This document shows positions 17,044 to 25,890 of a stretch of DNA of 59,790 bases, piece by piece. Made by a program: the position numbers and the translations under genes. The stretch spans positions 1 to 59,790 of the forward strand of contig JACMKU010000099.1 of the NCBI GenBank assembly GCA_014379965.1, written 5' to 3'. Each line of letters opens with the position of its first letter. Position 1 is the stretch's first letter. Origin of the DNA: Chitinophagaceae bacterium. Its GTDB lineage: Bacteria; Bacteroidota; Bacteroidia; Chitinophagales; Chitinophagaceae. The notes below the pieces were generated by a model. The model made no database searches. It was not told where the DNA came from and worked only from the letters and a program-made list of their open reading frames with translations.

Positions 17044-17901
17044 TTACTCCTTAACGGCTTTCAGGCTAAGGTCCAGACTGCGTGCCTGGTGAATTAATGC
17101 GCCGACACTAACAAAATCGACACCGGTGCCAGCATACTGCTCAATGTTTTCCAGGTTAATGCCACCGCTTGCCTCGGTCTCGAATTCGCCCTTGATGATG
17201 TCGAGCGCCTCTCGAATCATTTCGGATTTGAAATTATCCAACATGATACGAAATACCTTTCCCTTGCCCGAAACGACAACTTCCTTAACATCGGCAATTG
17301 ACCTGGCTTCGATTTCGATCTTAAGTCCAGGCTTCTTCTCCTGCACATATTCATCGGCTTTTCGAATCGCCTCGGTGATGCTTCCGCAGAAATCAATATG
17401 ATTATCCTTTAACATGATCATATCGTATAGGCCAAACCGATGATTCGTCCCTCCGCCAATACGGACCGCCTCTTTTTCAAGCAGGCGAAAATTGGGTGTT
17501 GTCTTTCGCGTGTCGAGCAAATTAGTCTTGAAATCCTTTAGCTTGTCAACGTAGGTACGGGTAAGTGTGGCAATCCCGCTCATTCGTTGCATGCAATTCA
17601 ACACGAGTCTTTCGCATTGGAGGATGACATGCACGGACGTCTCTACTTCGAAAGCCTTCTCACCAAACACCATAGCGTCGCCGTCCTTCTTATATGCGCT
17701 GAATACGCATGAGGCATCCCGCATGGTAAATATCTTTCTGGCAATATCAACGCCTGCGAGTATGCCATCCTCCTTGATCTTGAGTACGGCTTTACCCCGC
17801 ACATTGGGAGGAATGCAGGATAATGAAGAATGATCACCGTCACCAGTATCCTCATTCAATGCTTCGCGTACCAGGTGTTGCAATTGTTTATCAAAACTCA
17901 T
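17044..17901 (-). CDS. nadC: Quinolinate phosphoribosyltransferase (decarboxylating)
   Basis: A 285-residue enzyme that turns quinolinate and PRPP into nicotinate mononucleotide in de novo NAD synthesis. Features of the family are the N-terminal EDTGDGDHSS, the Arg in LDTRKTTPNFRLLEKEAVRIGGGTNHRFGL (about 134-163), MLKDNHIDF, and the C-terminal EASGGINLENIEQYAGTGVDFVSVGAL (about 243-270). Product feeds the nadE enzyme encoded at 9.8-11.5 kb. A perfect TATTTTTG element ends 4 bp before the ATG, suggesting a leaderless transcript. Confidence 0.96.
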   Translation of the reverse strand: MSFDKQLQHLVREALNEDTGDGDHSSLSCIPPNVRGKAVLKIKEDGILAGVDIARKIFTMRDASCVFSAYKKDGDAMVFGEKAFEVETSVHVILQCERLVLNCMQRMSGIATLTRTYVDKLKDFKTNLLDTRKTTPNFRLLEKEAVRIGGGTNHRFGLYDMIMLKDNHIDFCGSITEAIRKADEYVQEKKPGLKIEIEARSIADVKEVVVSGKGKVFRIMLDNFKSEMIREALDIIKGEFETEASGGINLENIEQYAGTGVDFVSVGALIHQARSLDLSLKAVKE

Positions 17902-17905
17902 GTAA

Positions 17906-17913
17906 CAAAAATA
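17906..17913 (-). promoter_or_regulatory. Promoter -7 element of nadC
   Basis: TATTTTTG on the minus strand, a perfect TAnnTTTG, is followed by TTAC and the nadC ATG. The 4-nt spacing is the same as for nadE, tolC and marC in this window. Confidence 0.55.
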
Positions 17914-17944
17914 GCACTTCGGCCCTTTCCTATGGACGGCGAAT

Positions 17945-17966
17945 AAAAAAGCCTCCTGTTGGAGGC
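17945..17966 (-). terminator. Rho-independent terminator
   Basis: On the minus strand GCCTCC-AACA-GGAGGC is followed by six T. It would end minus-strand transcripts of the DUF4783 gene just before the nadC promoter. Confidence 0.85.
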
Positions 17967-17990
17967 CTCTGCTATTTAAAAAGAATGTAA

Positions 17991-18101
17991 AGTTAAAAAG
18001 TTTAAGGGTTTAATAGTTTAAACAAACCATTCACTACTCACCATTCACTATTCACTTGCTTCGCTCGCACACACTCACCGCTGACAACTGACAACTCACT
18101 C
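17991..18101. repeat. Composite of three word arrays
   Basis: Three arrays follow each other: GTTTAAGG-type octamers (about 17991-18022), ATTCACT-type heptamers (about 18029-18056) and CTGACAA heptamers (about 18081-18098). None has a partner of its own word here. The last array runs into the stop codon of the DUF4783 gene. Confidence 0.75.
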
Positions 18102-18485
18102 TATGGATTGAAAACGTATTTCCTTCACCACTTCCTTACCGCCTTTTGATTTCAGGAACACGTGCGCACGGAAATCACCGGATTTCGTCTGTAAGGTACC
18201 TATACAATAGTGGCCTCCGGGAGACACACCCTTATGCTTCAATTCGAATCCCCTGACGCCATTGTTGCCGAAGAAATCCTTCAGTATAACCTGCGCCTGA
18301 GCTTTGCTATAGCTGTCACTTTTTACTGGCAATGTCAGCTCCACGTTCTCATCGAAGAACCTGGAAAGACTCGTTGCGTCACCGGAACGAAGTGCTCCGA
18401 TTACATCATCGATAGTGCCGGGCTGGGTAAATGATGACATCATAACCATCGAGGCAACCAGTAAAGAAGAAATTAATGCTTTCAT
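18096..18485 (-). CDS. DUF4783 family exported protein
   Basis: A 129-residue protein with an N-terminal signal peptide (MKALISSLLVASMVMMSSFTQP) and an NTF2-like (cystatin/SnoaL-type) domain: DDVIGALRSGDATSLSRFFDENVELTLP, SKAQAQVILKDFF, GTLQTKSGDFRAHVFL. This matches the Bacteroidota DUF4783 family of unknown function. The ATG at 18485 was chosen over one eight codons upstream because it begins the signal peptide directly. Its location before nadC is common in the phylum. The TGA stop lies within a repeat array, and a strong terminator follows at 17945-17966. Confidence 0.8.
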   Translation of the reverse strand: MKALISSLLVASMVMMSSFTQPGTIDDVIGALRSGDATSLSRFFDENVELTLPVKSDSYSKAQAQVILKDFFGNNGVRGFELKHKGVSPGGHYCIGTLQTKSGDFRAHVFLKSKGGKEVVKEIRFQSIE

Positions 18486-18673
18486 ACACAAATGCTTTTC
18501 ATAGGTCATTTAATCTAAAAATATGCCACACCAAACTACACAACACTAAAGTACTAAAAACCGCCATTTTCGCATCTTCTGAAGGCAAATACCTTTTTTG
18601 AATGTAGATTTACACCGCATTGCCCCTTGAAAATGAGTGTATTTCTACTAAAACACAAACCCCTGTTAAGTAA

Positions 18674-20203
18674 ATGGCCCTAAAAAAGGTAATTCTAATA
18701 ATAATGGACGGTTGGGGACTCGGCAAAGTTGCATCTTCAGACGCTATAAGGAACGCCAATGTTCCATTTACAAATTCACTTTATACCCGATATCCTAATA
18801 CCACGTTAATCACCTGTGGCGAATTGGTGGGGCTGCCAGATGGGCAGATGGGCAACTCTGAAGTAGGCCACTTAAACCTCGGCGCAGGACGCATTGTCTA
18901 CCAGGAATTGCAGAGGATTAATGTCGCCGTACGCGACGGCTCACTCGCAGCCAACGAGACCTTTCTTTCCTCGCTACGGTACGCAAAAACTACCAACAAA
19001 CCGCTCCATCTCATAGGACTGGTGAGCAATGGTGGTGTTCACTCCCATATCAAGCATTTGAAAGCGATCATTGATGTCTGTAATACGGAGGGATTGAAAG
19101 ACGTATACATTCATGCCTTTACCGATGGCCGCGACTGCGACCCAAAGAGCGGTCTTGGATTCCTGATCGAATTGCAGGACCACCTTAATAAAACTGTTGG
19201 AAAGATTGCGACAGTTATCGGCCGCTATTACGGCATGGATAGGGATAAACGTTGGGAACGAATAAAACTAGCCTATGATGCAATGGTGAATGGCGTCGGC
19301 GAAAAAGCAACAGATGCTATTGCAGCAGTCGAAAACTCATACCGCAAGAACATCACCGACGAATTCATCTTACCTACTGTCGTGATTAACGAAGGCCAGC
19401 AGCCGCTCGGAACCATCAAGGATGGCGATGCAGTGATGTGCTTCAATTTTCGTACGGACCGTTGTCGAGAAATTACGCAGGTTCTCTCGCAAATCGATCT
19501 TCCTGACGTTGGCATGCACAAGCTTAGGCTTCATTTTACGACGATGACGCAGTATGATCACAGCTACAGAGATGTAAATGTGATCTTTCAAAACGATGAT
19601 CTCAGGTATACCCTTGGCGAGATACTCGCGCAGCATGGGTTGAAACAGATCCGAATCGCGGAAACTGAGAAATATCCACACGTTAGCTTCTTCTTCAGTG
19701 GCGGTCGCGAGATTCCTTTCGAAGGAGAGAGAAGAATTATGGTGCCTTCACCTAAAGTCGCGACATACGATATGCAGCCTGAGATGAGCGCTTATGAATT
19801 GACAGATGCGCTAGTGCCTGAATTGCAAAAGCAATCCGCTGACTTCATCTGCCTAAATTATGCGAATACAGACATGGTGGGTCATACCGGTGTCTGGCCC
19901 GCGGCAATTAAGGCGGCAGAGACTGTTGATAAATGTGTAGAGCGAATAGTAACTACTGGCCTCCAGAATGGTTATACCATTTTCCTCACGGCCGATCATG
20001 GCAATTCAGACTACATGATCAATCAGGACGGCTCGCCGAACACGGCTCACACGCTCAATCCCGTTCCACTATTTATCATCGACGGTGAATGGAAAGGAAC
20101 AGTGAGGCCGGGCAAGCTCGGCGATATTGCACCCACCATCCTCACCATGATGGGATTGCCCATACCACCCGAAATGACGGGTGAAGTACTCATCGATAAA
20201 TAG
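18674..20203 (+). CDS. gpmI: 2,3-bisphosphoglycerate-independent phosphoglycerate mutase
   Basis: A 509-residue glycolytic enzyme interconverting 3- and 2-phosphoglycerate. It belongs to the alkaline phosphatase superfamily. The catalytic Ser62 is in MGNSEVGHLNLGAGR; metal ligands appear in the N-terminal MDGWG (Asp12) and the C-terminal TADHGNSDYM and NTAHTLNPVPL blocks; HSHIKHL and DGRDCDPKSG are substrate-site segments. Length matches the family. It is followed 23 bp downstream by a haem-binding protein gene and then an ECF sigma factor, but a common transcript is uncertain. Confidence 0.97.
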   Translation: MALKKVILIIMDGWGLGKVASSDAIRNANVPFTNSLYTRYPNTTLITCGELVGLPDGQMGNSEVGHLNLGAGRIVYQELQRINVAVRDGSLAANETFLSSLRYAKTTNKPLHLIGLVSNGGVHSHIKHLKAIIDVCNTEGLKDVYIHAFTDGRDCDPKSGLGFLIELQDHLNKTVGKIATVIGRYYGMDRDKRWERIKLAYDAMVNGVGEKATDAIAAVENSYRKNITDEFILPTVVINEGQQPLGTIKDGDAVMCFNFRTDRCREITQVLSQIDLPDVGMHKLRLHFTTMTQYDHSYRDVNVIFQNDDLRYTLGEILAQHGLKQIRIAETEKYPHVSFFFSGGREIPFEGERRIMVPSPKVATYDMQPEMSAYELTDALVPELQKQSADFICLNYANTDMVGHTGVWPAAIKAAETVDKCVERIVTTGLQNGYTIFLTADHGNSDYMINQDGSPNTAHTLNPVPLFIIDGEWKGTVRPGKLGDIAPTILTMMGLPIPPEMTGEVLIDK

Positions 20204-20226
20204 TTTAGAAATTTCAAATTTTCTCC

Positions 20227-20712
20227 ATGCTAAAGAAATTCTTTCTCTTTTTACTCTTAGTGTTTGTCGTCATCCAATTCTTTCATCCCAGGAAAAATAA
20301 ATCAGAAGGCGATCAGCCGAATTATATCGGTAAGGCATATGCAATTCCCAGCGACGTTGAATCTATTCTTCAGAAGGCTTGTAACGACTGTCATAGTAAC
20401 AACACTCGTTATCCCTGGTATAGCAGGATACAGCCCGTGGATTGGTGGCTTGATAAACATGTGAAGAATGGAAAGAGGCATCTGAACTTCGATGAGTATA
20501 CCAATCGTTCGTTGCGGTACCAATACCACAAAATGGAGGAGACGATCGAGATGGTAGATGAAGGCGAGATGCCGCTAGACTCCTACACCTGGTCCCACAA
20601 AGACGCCGTGCTGTCTGCGGACGAGAAGAAACTGTTGGTCAGCTGGGCCGGCGCGGTGATGGATACTATGGAAGGAAAATACCCGTTAGATAGTTTGAAG
20701 GGTAAAAAATAG
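20227..20712 (+). CDS. Haem-binding domain protein, membrane-anchored
   Basis: A 161-residue protein with an N-terminal hydrophobic segment (about 4-19) that probably acts as a membrane anchor or uncleaved signal. The periplasmic part has one c-type haem motif, CNDCH at 52-56, followed by NNTRYPWYSRIQPVDWWLDKHV, the typical continuation of the Bacteroidota 'haem-binding domain' family. A later conserved segment is EGEMPLDSYTWSHKDAVLSADEKKLL, where the Met could be the distal axial ligand. Likely an electron-transfer or redox-sensing protein; partners are not shown by the neighbours. Confidence 0.88.
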   Translation: MLKKFFLFLLLVFVVIQFFHPRKNKSEGDQPNYIGKAYAIPSDVESILQKACNDCHSNNTRYPWYSRIQPVDWWLDKHVKNGKRHLNFDEYTNRSLRYQYHKMEETIEMVDEGEMPLDSYTWSHKDAVLSADEKKLLVSWAGAVMDTMEGKYPLDSLKGKK

Positions 20713-20766
20713 GCGTAAAACCCCTCGATCTCCTACCGAAATTTTACAATCCCGTGCAGCATTTGT

Positions 20767-21387
20767 ATGGAAAAAATGTCTAAATTACAGGCAACCACAG
20801 GGAATATGACCGAGGAAGCCATTTTAAAAGGTTGTTTGAATAACGAAGCGCCCGCGCAACGGGAATTGTACAATCGCTACAGTTCCAAGATGCTCGCAGT
20901 TTGCTACCGTTATGCACACAACCGTGAGGATGCTGAAGACATGTTGCAGGAAGGCTTTATAAAGGTCTTTTTACAGATGCATACATTCGAAAACCGCGGC
21001 GCATTTGAAGGCTGGGTTCGCCGGATCGTGGTTCACACATGCATCAACATCCTCAAGAAAAACAAGAAGTTCAATGAAAGTGTAGATATCATTCATGCCA
21101 CAGGGGTACAGGTGAGAGAAGATAGTGTACCGGCCATTATTCAGGCCAAACAGGTGGTAGAATGTATTAGGATCTTGCCGATAGGTTATCGAACGGTGCT
21201 CAACCTGTATGCCATCGAAGGGTACAGTCACCGCGAGATCGCTGGAATGCTCGACATAGAGGAGAGTACGAGCCGAAGCCAATATACTAGGGCAAAGGCG
21301 ATGCTGGAAGATATACTGTTGAGAAAAAAGATCTTACAAAAACCAAAACAAGATATAGACTGGCTTGTCGCAGTTAGCCAGCGATAG
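20767..21387 (+). CDS. ECF-type RNA polymerase sigma factor
   Basis: A 206-residue sigma-70 family factor with region 2 (about 33-95: NRYSSKMLAVCYRYAHNREDAEDMLQEGFIKVF, then FEGWVRRIVVHTCINILKK) and region 4 (about 137-185: LPIGYRTVLNLYAIEGYSHREIAGMLDIEESTSRSQYTRAK). Regions 1.1 and 3 are missing, as expected for the extracytoplasmic-function class. The next gene, 32 bp downstream, has an N-terminal cytoplasmic segment and a membrane helix and could be its cognate anti-sigma partner. Target promoters cannot be read from this window. Confidence 0.94.
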   Translation: MEKMSKLQATTGNMTEEAILKGCLNNEAPAQRELYNRYSSKMLAVCYRYAHNREDAEDMLQEGFIKVFLQMHTFENRGAFEGWVRRIVVHTCINILKKNKKFNESVDIIHATGVQVREDSVPAIIQAKQVVECIRILPIGYRTVLNLYAIEGYSHREIAGMLDIEESTSRSQYTRAKAMLEDILLRKKILQKPKQDIDWLVAVSQR

Positions 21388-21419
21388 TTATTCGTATCCT
21401 AAATTGTCAGCGACTGGTT

Positions 21420-22847
21420 ATGGAGAGTAATTATAATAATAGGGAATTTGAGCAGTTTGTAAAAAGGAACGCCGATCAATACCGGATGATACCATCCGAT
21501 AAAGTATGGAAAGGAATTAATTCCGCATTACACACGCGTCGGAGGTGGTACGGCATCGGCCTTGTCTCCCTGTTATTACTTACCGGAGTGTCAGTGACAT
21601 GGGTCATGTCCAGCTATCCCCTCAACAAGAAAGAGAATACTGCTTCTACATCTAACAAGGCTGCGAAACCGGTAGTACCTTTACAGCCGGTCAATCCCAA
21701 GCAACCGACAGCGGCCTCGTCCTCTGCAGATCTCAACAACGTATTATCACTTACCAAATTCAATAAAGACAGGCAACAGGATGTAGCTAACACTTCGACT
21801 ACACTTTCTGCTGCAGTAACGGGAAGCCAGGTTTCCCTCCCTGCTGTCACAGGACAGGAATTGGCTCCAGCCATCGTAGTTGAAAGATCCGCAGTGTCTT
21901 CTATACAGAAGAGACAAGCTTCGTCTAATCAAACGACGGATCTTGTTTCAACTCCTGAACCAGGATTCAACCTGTTAACCTCTAATGAGATCAAGGCCGG
22001 GGACAAAGCTCCGGGTGGAATGCAGTCATCAGCGATCTCAAGACAGAATAGTGTTAGCTATCCCCTCACGATTGAAAGTGTAGTTAATTCATTTAAGGCA
22101 CAGAAGGTGCGCAAGCGTATCCTTTGGCAGCTATACATAGCTCCAACTGTGAGCTATCGGAAACTAACAGCTAACAAGTCTTATAAAAATAATTCTTCCC
22201 CGTTCGCTGATCCAATCACCTACCCATTCAGCTCACTCACCGATGTGAACAAGGCTGTAATACACAAGCCTGATATGGGTCTTGAACTTGGTTTCTCCAC
22301 CCGCTATCCCATTTCAAGAAATGTGAAGCTGCGTGGTGGCCTCCAGTTTAATATCAACCGTTACGACATCAAGGCGTTTGTATACAATGGAGAACAGGCG
22401 ACTATCAATCTCAGTGGAGGTTCTGGAAATAATTCTGTAACAGCATGGACGTACTATCGCAACTATAACGGGTACAAGTCTGACTGGTTGAAGAACTTCT
22501 ATTTCTCAGTATCAGCCCCAATAGGCGCTGAGGTCACATTGTTTGGAAATAACAAGACTAGCGTAGGTGTAGCCGGCACTGTGCAACCAACTTACATACT
22601 AAGCGACAGGGCCTATCTGATCTCGACTGACTATAAGAATTATGCAAAAGTGCCCTGGTTGATACGCCATATGAATGTCAACACCAGTTTCGAAACCTTC
22701 ATCAACTACACCTCCCGCAACAATACCAAGTGGCAGGTAGGACCGCAGGTACGTTACCAGGTACTCTCCAGCTTCCAGGACAAGTATCCTGTAAGGGAAA
22801 ACCTCTTCGATTTCGGCCTGAAGATCGGAGTTACTCTCAATCAATAA
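21420..22847 (+). CDS. Membrane-anchored protein with outer-membrane barrel-like domain
   Basis: This 475-residue protein has a short cytoplasmic N-terminus (about 1-43, with FEQFVKRNADQYRMIPSDKVWKGI), one membrane helix (about 44-65), and a long Ser/Thr/Ala/Gln-rich low-complexity region (about 70-235). A C-terminal beta-rich domain with alternating aromatic residues follows (WQLYIAPTVSYRKL ... GLKIGVTLNQ), resembling Bacteroidota outer-membrane beta-barrel domains. Following an ECF sigma gene, the N-terminal part may act as an anti-sigma or sensor segment. If both membrane assignments are right, the protein would bridge the two membranes. The low-complexity linker is long enough to cross the periplasm. 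Confidence 0.7.
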   Translation: MESNYNNREFEQFVKRNADQYRMIPSDKVWKGINSALHTRRRWYGIGLVSLLLLTGVSVTWVMSSYPLNKKENTASTSNKAAKPVVPLQPVNPKQPTAASSSADLNNVLSLTKFNKDRQQDVANTSTTLSAAVTGSQVSLPAVTGQELAPAIVVERSAVSSIQKRQASSNQTTDLVSTPEPGFNLLTSNEIKAGDKAPGGMQSSAISRQNSVSYPLTIESVVNSFKAQKVRKRILWQLYIAPTVSYRKLTANKSYKNNSSPFADPITYPFSSLTDVNKAVIHKPDMGLELGFSTRYPISRNVKLRGGLQFNINRYDIKAFVYNGEQATINLSGGSGNNSVTAWTYYRNYNGYKSDWLKNFYFSVSAPIGAEVTLFGNNKTSVGVAGTVQPTYILSDRAYLISTDYKNYAKVPWLIRHMNVNTSFETFINYTSRNNTKWQVGPQVRYQVLSSFQDKYPVRENLFDFGLKIGVTLNQ

Positions 22848-22889
22848 AAACTTTTCGTTCACAATTATTGTATAATCTCGCGTTCATTT

Positions 22890-23024
22890 GTGAGTAGTGA
22901 ATGGTGAATTGTGAGTAGCTCGTGATTATCGTAAAGACTATAAGGTTTCGAACATGTCTAGAAGTACGCCTATGGTGGGCCACTCACTATTCACCACTCA
23001 CTACTCACTACTCACCACTCACGT
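22890..23024. repeat. Intergenic word hairpin, GTGAGTA type
   Basis: Arm 1 (about 22890-22918) has 7-nt units GTGAGTA, GTGAATG, GTGAATT, GTGAGTA. Arm 2 (about 22979-23024) carries six units of the same word in reverse complement (CACTCAC/TATTCAC/CACTCAC/TACTCAC). The loop is about 60 nt. The arms contain different numbers of units. Confidence 0.85.
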
Positions 23025-23051
23025 TTACGGCGCATTTCCTAATTTTAACGA

Positions 23052-23639
23052 ATGAAAAAACCCTGGATCCTAGCCATTCCTTTCCTTTTGCTCGTCGTCA
23101 TATCCTGTCAATCTAAGAAGAAGAAAGAAGCTGTGCCTAAACGAACATCTGCTCTCAATTTTATCCAGAGCCAGGTGGCACAGATCGATACTTCTCTCTA
23201 TTCGATAAGAAAGATAACTTTCATCGATAGTATGAGGACTGATACGGTTTACTACTCGCGTGAACAGTTTCGACAATTGGCGGCCGATTTCCTAAGCCTG
23301 CCAGATATATCCAGCGAGGAGTTTGACGGACGTTTCAAGGAGGAAGAGGGCTTCGACGAAATGATAGGCAGACTCACCATTACTAATCTTCCAGTGAAAC
23401 CAGATGCGGAGGAGATCCAACGACAGGAAATATTGATCCAGCCGGATCAGCAGGGTGGCGGAAGGATCACCAGTATTATCATCAACTTTAATTCCAGCAA
23501 CAAGGACAGTTCAGTTCAAAAAAGAATGCTATGGCAGGTTGACAAAAGCTTCCAGGTGGCGACGACCCGTCAATATCCCGGTCAGCCTGAGCAAAGTTCT
23601 TTATACCGGGTGGTTTGGAACGAGGAAGAGGAGCAATGA
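23052..23639 (+). CDS. Lipoprotein of unknown function
   Basis: A 195-residue lipoprotein: signal peptide with lysines at 2-3 and lipobox VISC (Cys19), then a strongly basic SKKKKEAVPKR stretch. The mature domain is mixed alpha/beta (SALNFIQSQVAQIDTSLYSIRKIT...). No family recognised. Its TGA stop overlaps the uvrC ATG as ATGA, so it is translationally coupled to uvrC; there is no obvious functional link. TAATTTTA, one base off the TAnnTTTG promoter element, ends 4 bp before the ATG, suggesting that the transcript starts here. Confidence 0.8.
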   Translation: MKKPWILAIPFLLLVVISCQSKKKKEAVPKRTSALNFIQSQVAQIDTSLYSIRKITFIDSMRTDTVYYSREQFRQLAADFLSLPDISSEEFDGRFKEEEGFDEMIGRLTITNLPVKPDAEEIQRQEILIQPDQQGGGRITSIIINFNSSNKDSSVQKRMLWQVDKSFQVATTRQYPGQPEQSSLYRVVWNEEEEQ

Positions 23640-25450
23640 CACAAAACGAATTTCAACATATTGCGATTGCCATCCCGCAGCAACCGGGAATCTATAAGTA
23701 TTACAACTCGTCGAATGAGTTGATCTATGTAGGAAAGGCGAAGAATATCAAGAAACGCGTCGCTTCGTATTTTAATAAGACGCTCGCTAATTATAAAACC
23801 CACGAACTGGTCAATCGCATTGCCCGCATCGAATTCACAATCGTGAACTCAGAACAGGATGCATTCCTGCTCGAGAACTCGTTGATCAAGGAGTTCCAGC
23901 CGATCTTCAACATTAATCTCAAGGACGATAAGACCTATCCATATATCGTAATAAAGAATGAGCCTTTTCCCCGGGTATTCCTTACCCGCAACAAGATCGA
24001 CGATGGCTCTCAATACCTGGGACCATTTACATCCGTGAAGAAGGTGAGAGAACTCCTCAACTTCATAAGGCATACCATACAGTTGCGAACATGTACCCTG
24101 CCCTTAACGCAAAACAATATCGCGAAGAATAAATTCAAGGTCTGTCTCGAGTTTCATCTCGGAAATTGCAAAGGACCTTGTGAGGCAAGGCAGTCCGAAG
24201 AGAACTACGCCGAAAACATTTCACTTTTAAAGAGTCTTCTGCGTGGCAATCTTGCACCGATAATTCGGCATTACCGTGAAGAGATGAAAGCACAGGTAGC
24301 GGACCTTGCGTTTGAGAAAGCAGAAGTCACCCGTAAGAAAATCGACTATCTCGAAAACTACCAGGCGCGGTCTGTGGTAGCCAATATGAAAGGGGGAGAT
24401 ATGGACGTGTTTTCCATTATCAAGGACCGGGAAAATGCTTTCGTCAACTACCTCATGGTACGAAACGGTACGATCGTGCAGACGCAAACCAGTAAGGTAG
24501 AAAGTCATCTTGACGAAACTCAAGAGGAGATATTGCTGTTCTCCGTCGCGCAACTCAGGGATACATTTAATAGTGACGCTACTGAGATCGTAGTGCCATT
24601 AGAGATAGAATACCCCGAACCCGATGTGGTAGTGACTGTTCCAAAGGGAGGGGACAGGAAAAGATTACTTGACCTGTCAGAGAAGAACGCCGGCTACTTC
24701 ATCGAGGAGATCAGGAATAAAGAGAGATTGAAACTATCAAGGAATGTAGACCAGGTAAAGCTATTGGAACAATTGCAGAAGGATCTGCAACTTTCCGAGC
24801 TCCCGGCCCAGATAGAATGCTTCGACAACTCTAACTTCCAGGGAGCCTACCCAGTCTCCGCGATGGTCACATTTAGATATGGGGAGCCGAGTAAGAAAGA
24901 TTATCGCAAGTTTAATGTGAAGACCGTCGAAGGCATCAATGATTTTGCCACCATGAAGGAGGCGGTGTATAGACGCTATAAACGGCAGCTTGAAGAAAAC
25001 CAGCCTTTCCCCCAGTTGGTCATCATTGATGGCGGTAAAGGGCAGCTAAGCGCAGCAATGGAGGCAATGGAAGAACTTCAGGTGTCTGGAAGGACAACCC
25101 TTGTCGGCCTGGCCAAGAATGAAGAAGAAATTTTCTTCGCCCACGATCAGGAATCACTCAAGCTGCCCTATAATAGCGACAGCCTTAAATTAATCAGGCG
25201 CATCCGGAATGAAGTCCATCGCTTCGGCATCAGTTTTCACCGCGACAAACGCAGCAAAGGCACGTTTAAGAATGAATTTGAGGATATCCCTGGTATAGGT
25301 AGATCCACGGTGGACAAATTGCTGAAGGAATTCCGGTCTGTACGTGTTGTAAAGGAGAAAACGGAGGAGGAAATCGCAATTGTAGTGGGAAAGTCAAGGG
25401 CGAAGACCGTTTATAGCTACTTCCACCCGGAAGAAGGGAAAACTGGATGA
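23636..25450 (+). CDS. uvrC: Excinuclease ABC subunit C
   Basis: A 604-residue nucleotide-excision-repair nuclease. The start was placed at ATG 23636, giving MTQNEFQH and a 4-bp ATGA overlap with the lipoprotein gene; an ATG 21 bp upstream only extends into that gene. Domains in order: GIY-YIG nuclease (about 15-95: QPGIYKYYNSSNELIYVGKAKNIKKRV), a UVR/UvrB-binding segment (about 200-240), the RNase H-like C-terminal nuclease (ECFDNSNFQGAYPVSAMV, IIDGGKGQL; about 390-500), and helix-hairpin-helix (DIPGIGRSTVDKLLKEF; about 545-575). Cysteines CLEFHLGNCKGPC are present in the middle. Length matches the family. Confidence 0.97.
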   Translation: MTQNEFQHIAIAIPQQPGIYKYYNSSNELIYVGKAKNIKKRVASYFNKTLANYKTHELVNRIARIEFTIVNSEQDAFLLENSLIKEFQPIFNINLKDDKTYPYIVIKNEPFPRVFLTRNKIDDGSQYLGPFTSVKKVRELLNFIRHTIQLRTCTLPLTQNNIAKNKFKVCLEFHLGNCKGPCEARQSEENYAENISLLKSLLRGNLAPIIRHYREEMKAQVADLAFEKAEVTRKKIDYLENYQARSVVANMKGGDMDVFSIIKDRENAFVNYLMVRNGTIVQTQTSKVESHLDETQEEILLFSVAQLRDTFNSDATEIVVPLEIEYPEPDVVVTVPKGGDRKRLLDLSEKNAGYFIEEIRNKERLKLSRNVDQVKLLEQLQKDLQLSELPAQIECFDNSNFQGAYPVSAMVTFRYGEPSKKDYRKFNVKTVEGINDFATMKEAVYRRYKRQLEENQPFPQLVIIDGGKGQLSAAMEAMEELQVSGRTTLVGLAKNEEEIFFAHDQESLKLPYNSDSLKLIRRIRNEVHRFGISFHRDKRSKGTFKNEFEDIPGIGRSTVDKLLKEFRSVRVVKEKTEEEIAIVVGKSRAKTVYSYFHPEEGKTG

Positions 25451-25457
25451 CAGAGTC

Positions 25458-25497
25458 AAAAAAAATGGGGCCAGGATAGAAATCCAGCCCCGTTTTT
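25458..25497. terminator. Bidirectional terminator after uvrC
   Basis: GGGGC and GCCCC form a stem with an extended, slightly bulged AGGA/TCC pairing around TAGAAA. The stem is flanked by A8 on the left and T5 on the right, so it can work on either strand. Confidence 0.8.
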
Positions 25498-25620
25498 AAA
25501 ATCCAATATCCTATGAAAAACCAAGGCGAAAATACAACAATAATCCAACTTTCCTATAGGAGTTTTACGTTTTTTGAAAGTTTTTTTGAAATAAAACAGG
25601 GCGGTGTTTTGAGGTTTGAT

Positions 25621-25829
25621 TTCACGCAGAGGCGCACCCCTACCCTCCGGGACCACGTCATTGCGAGGCCGAAGGTCATACACGAACTAAGTGACTTTTC
25701 CCGGCCGAAGCAATCTCCCTCCCAGCATATGAAATCGACGGGATTGCTTCGGGACCTCCGGCATTACGGTGATTGAAGACACTATTGGCCCTCGCAATGA
25801 CGTGGTCCTAGGTTGCGCCTCTGCGTGAA
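25621..25829. repeat. Nested composite palindrome with REP-like core
   Basis: The outer arms TTCACGCAGAGGCGCA and TGCGCCTCTGCGTGAA pair. Inside them, GACCACGTCATTGCGAGG pairs with CCTCGCAATGACGTGGTC, and inside that GGCCGAAGCAATC faces GGGATTGCTTCGGGA. The TCATTGCGAGG...GCAATC core is a REP-like motif found in many Bacteroidota and some other phyla. A second element of the same nested plan is at 47.33-47.61 kb. Located between convergent uvrC and gldN. Confidence 0.88.
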
Positions 25830-25831
25830 AC

Positions 25832-25860
25832 AAAAATGCCCTCTTTTGGAGGGCATTTTC
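25832..25860. terminator. Terminator downstream of gldN
   Basis: AAATGCCCTC-TTTTG-GAGGGCATTTT forms a perfect 10-bp stem. It is flanked by A-rich and T-rich bases and lies 30 bp after the gldN stop on the minus strand. Confidence 0.85.
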
Positions 25861-25890
25861 AATTAGATCATATGAAAGTCGAACAGGCTA

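Noticed and set aside
25513..25776. 87-codon plus-strand frame downstream of uvrC
   Set aside because: It follows the uvrC terminator and is made largely of the nested palindrome; no signal of coding.
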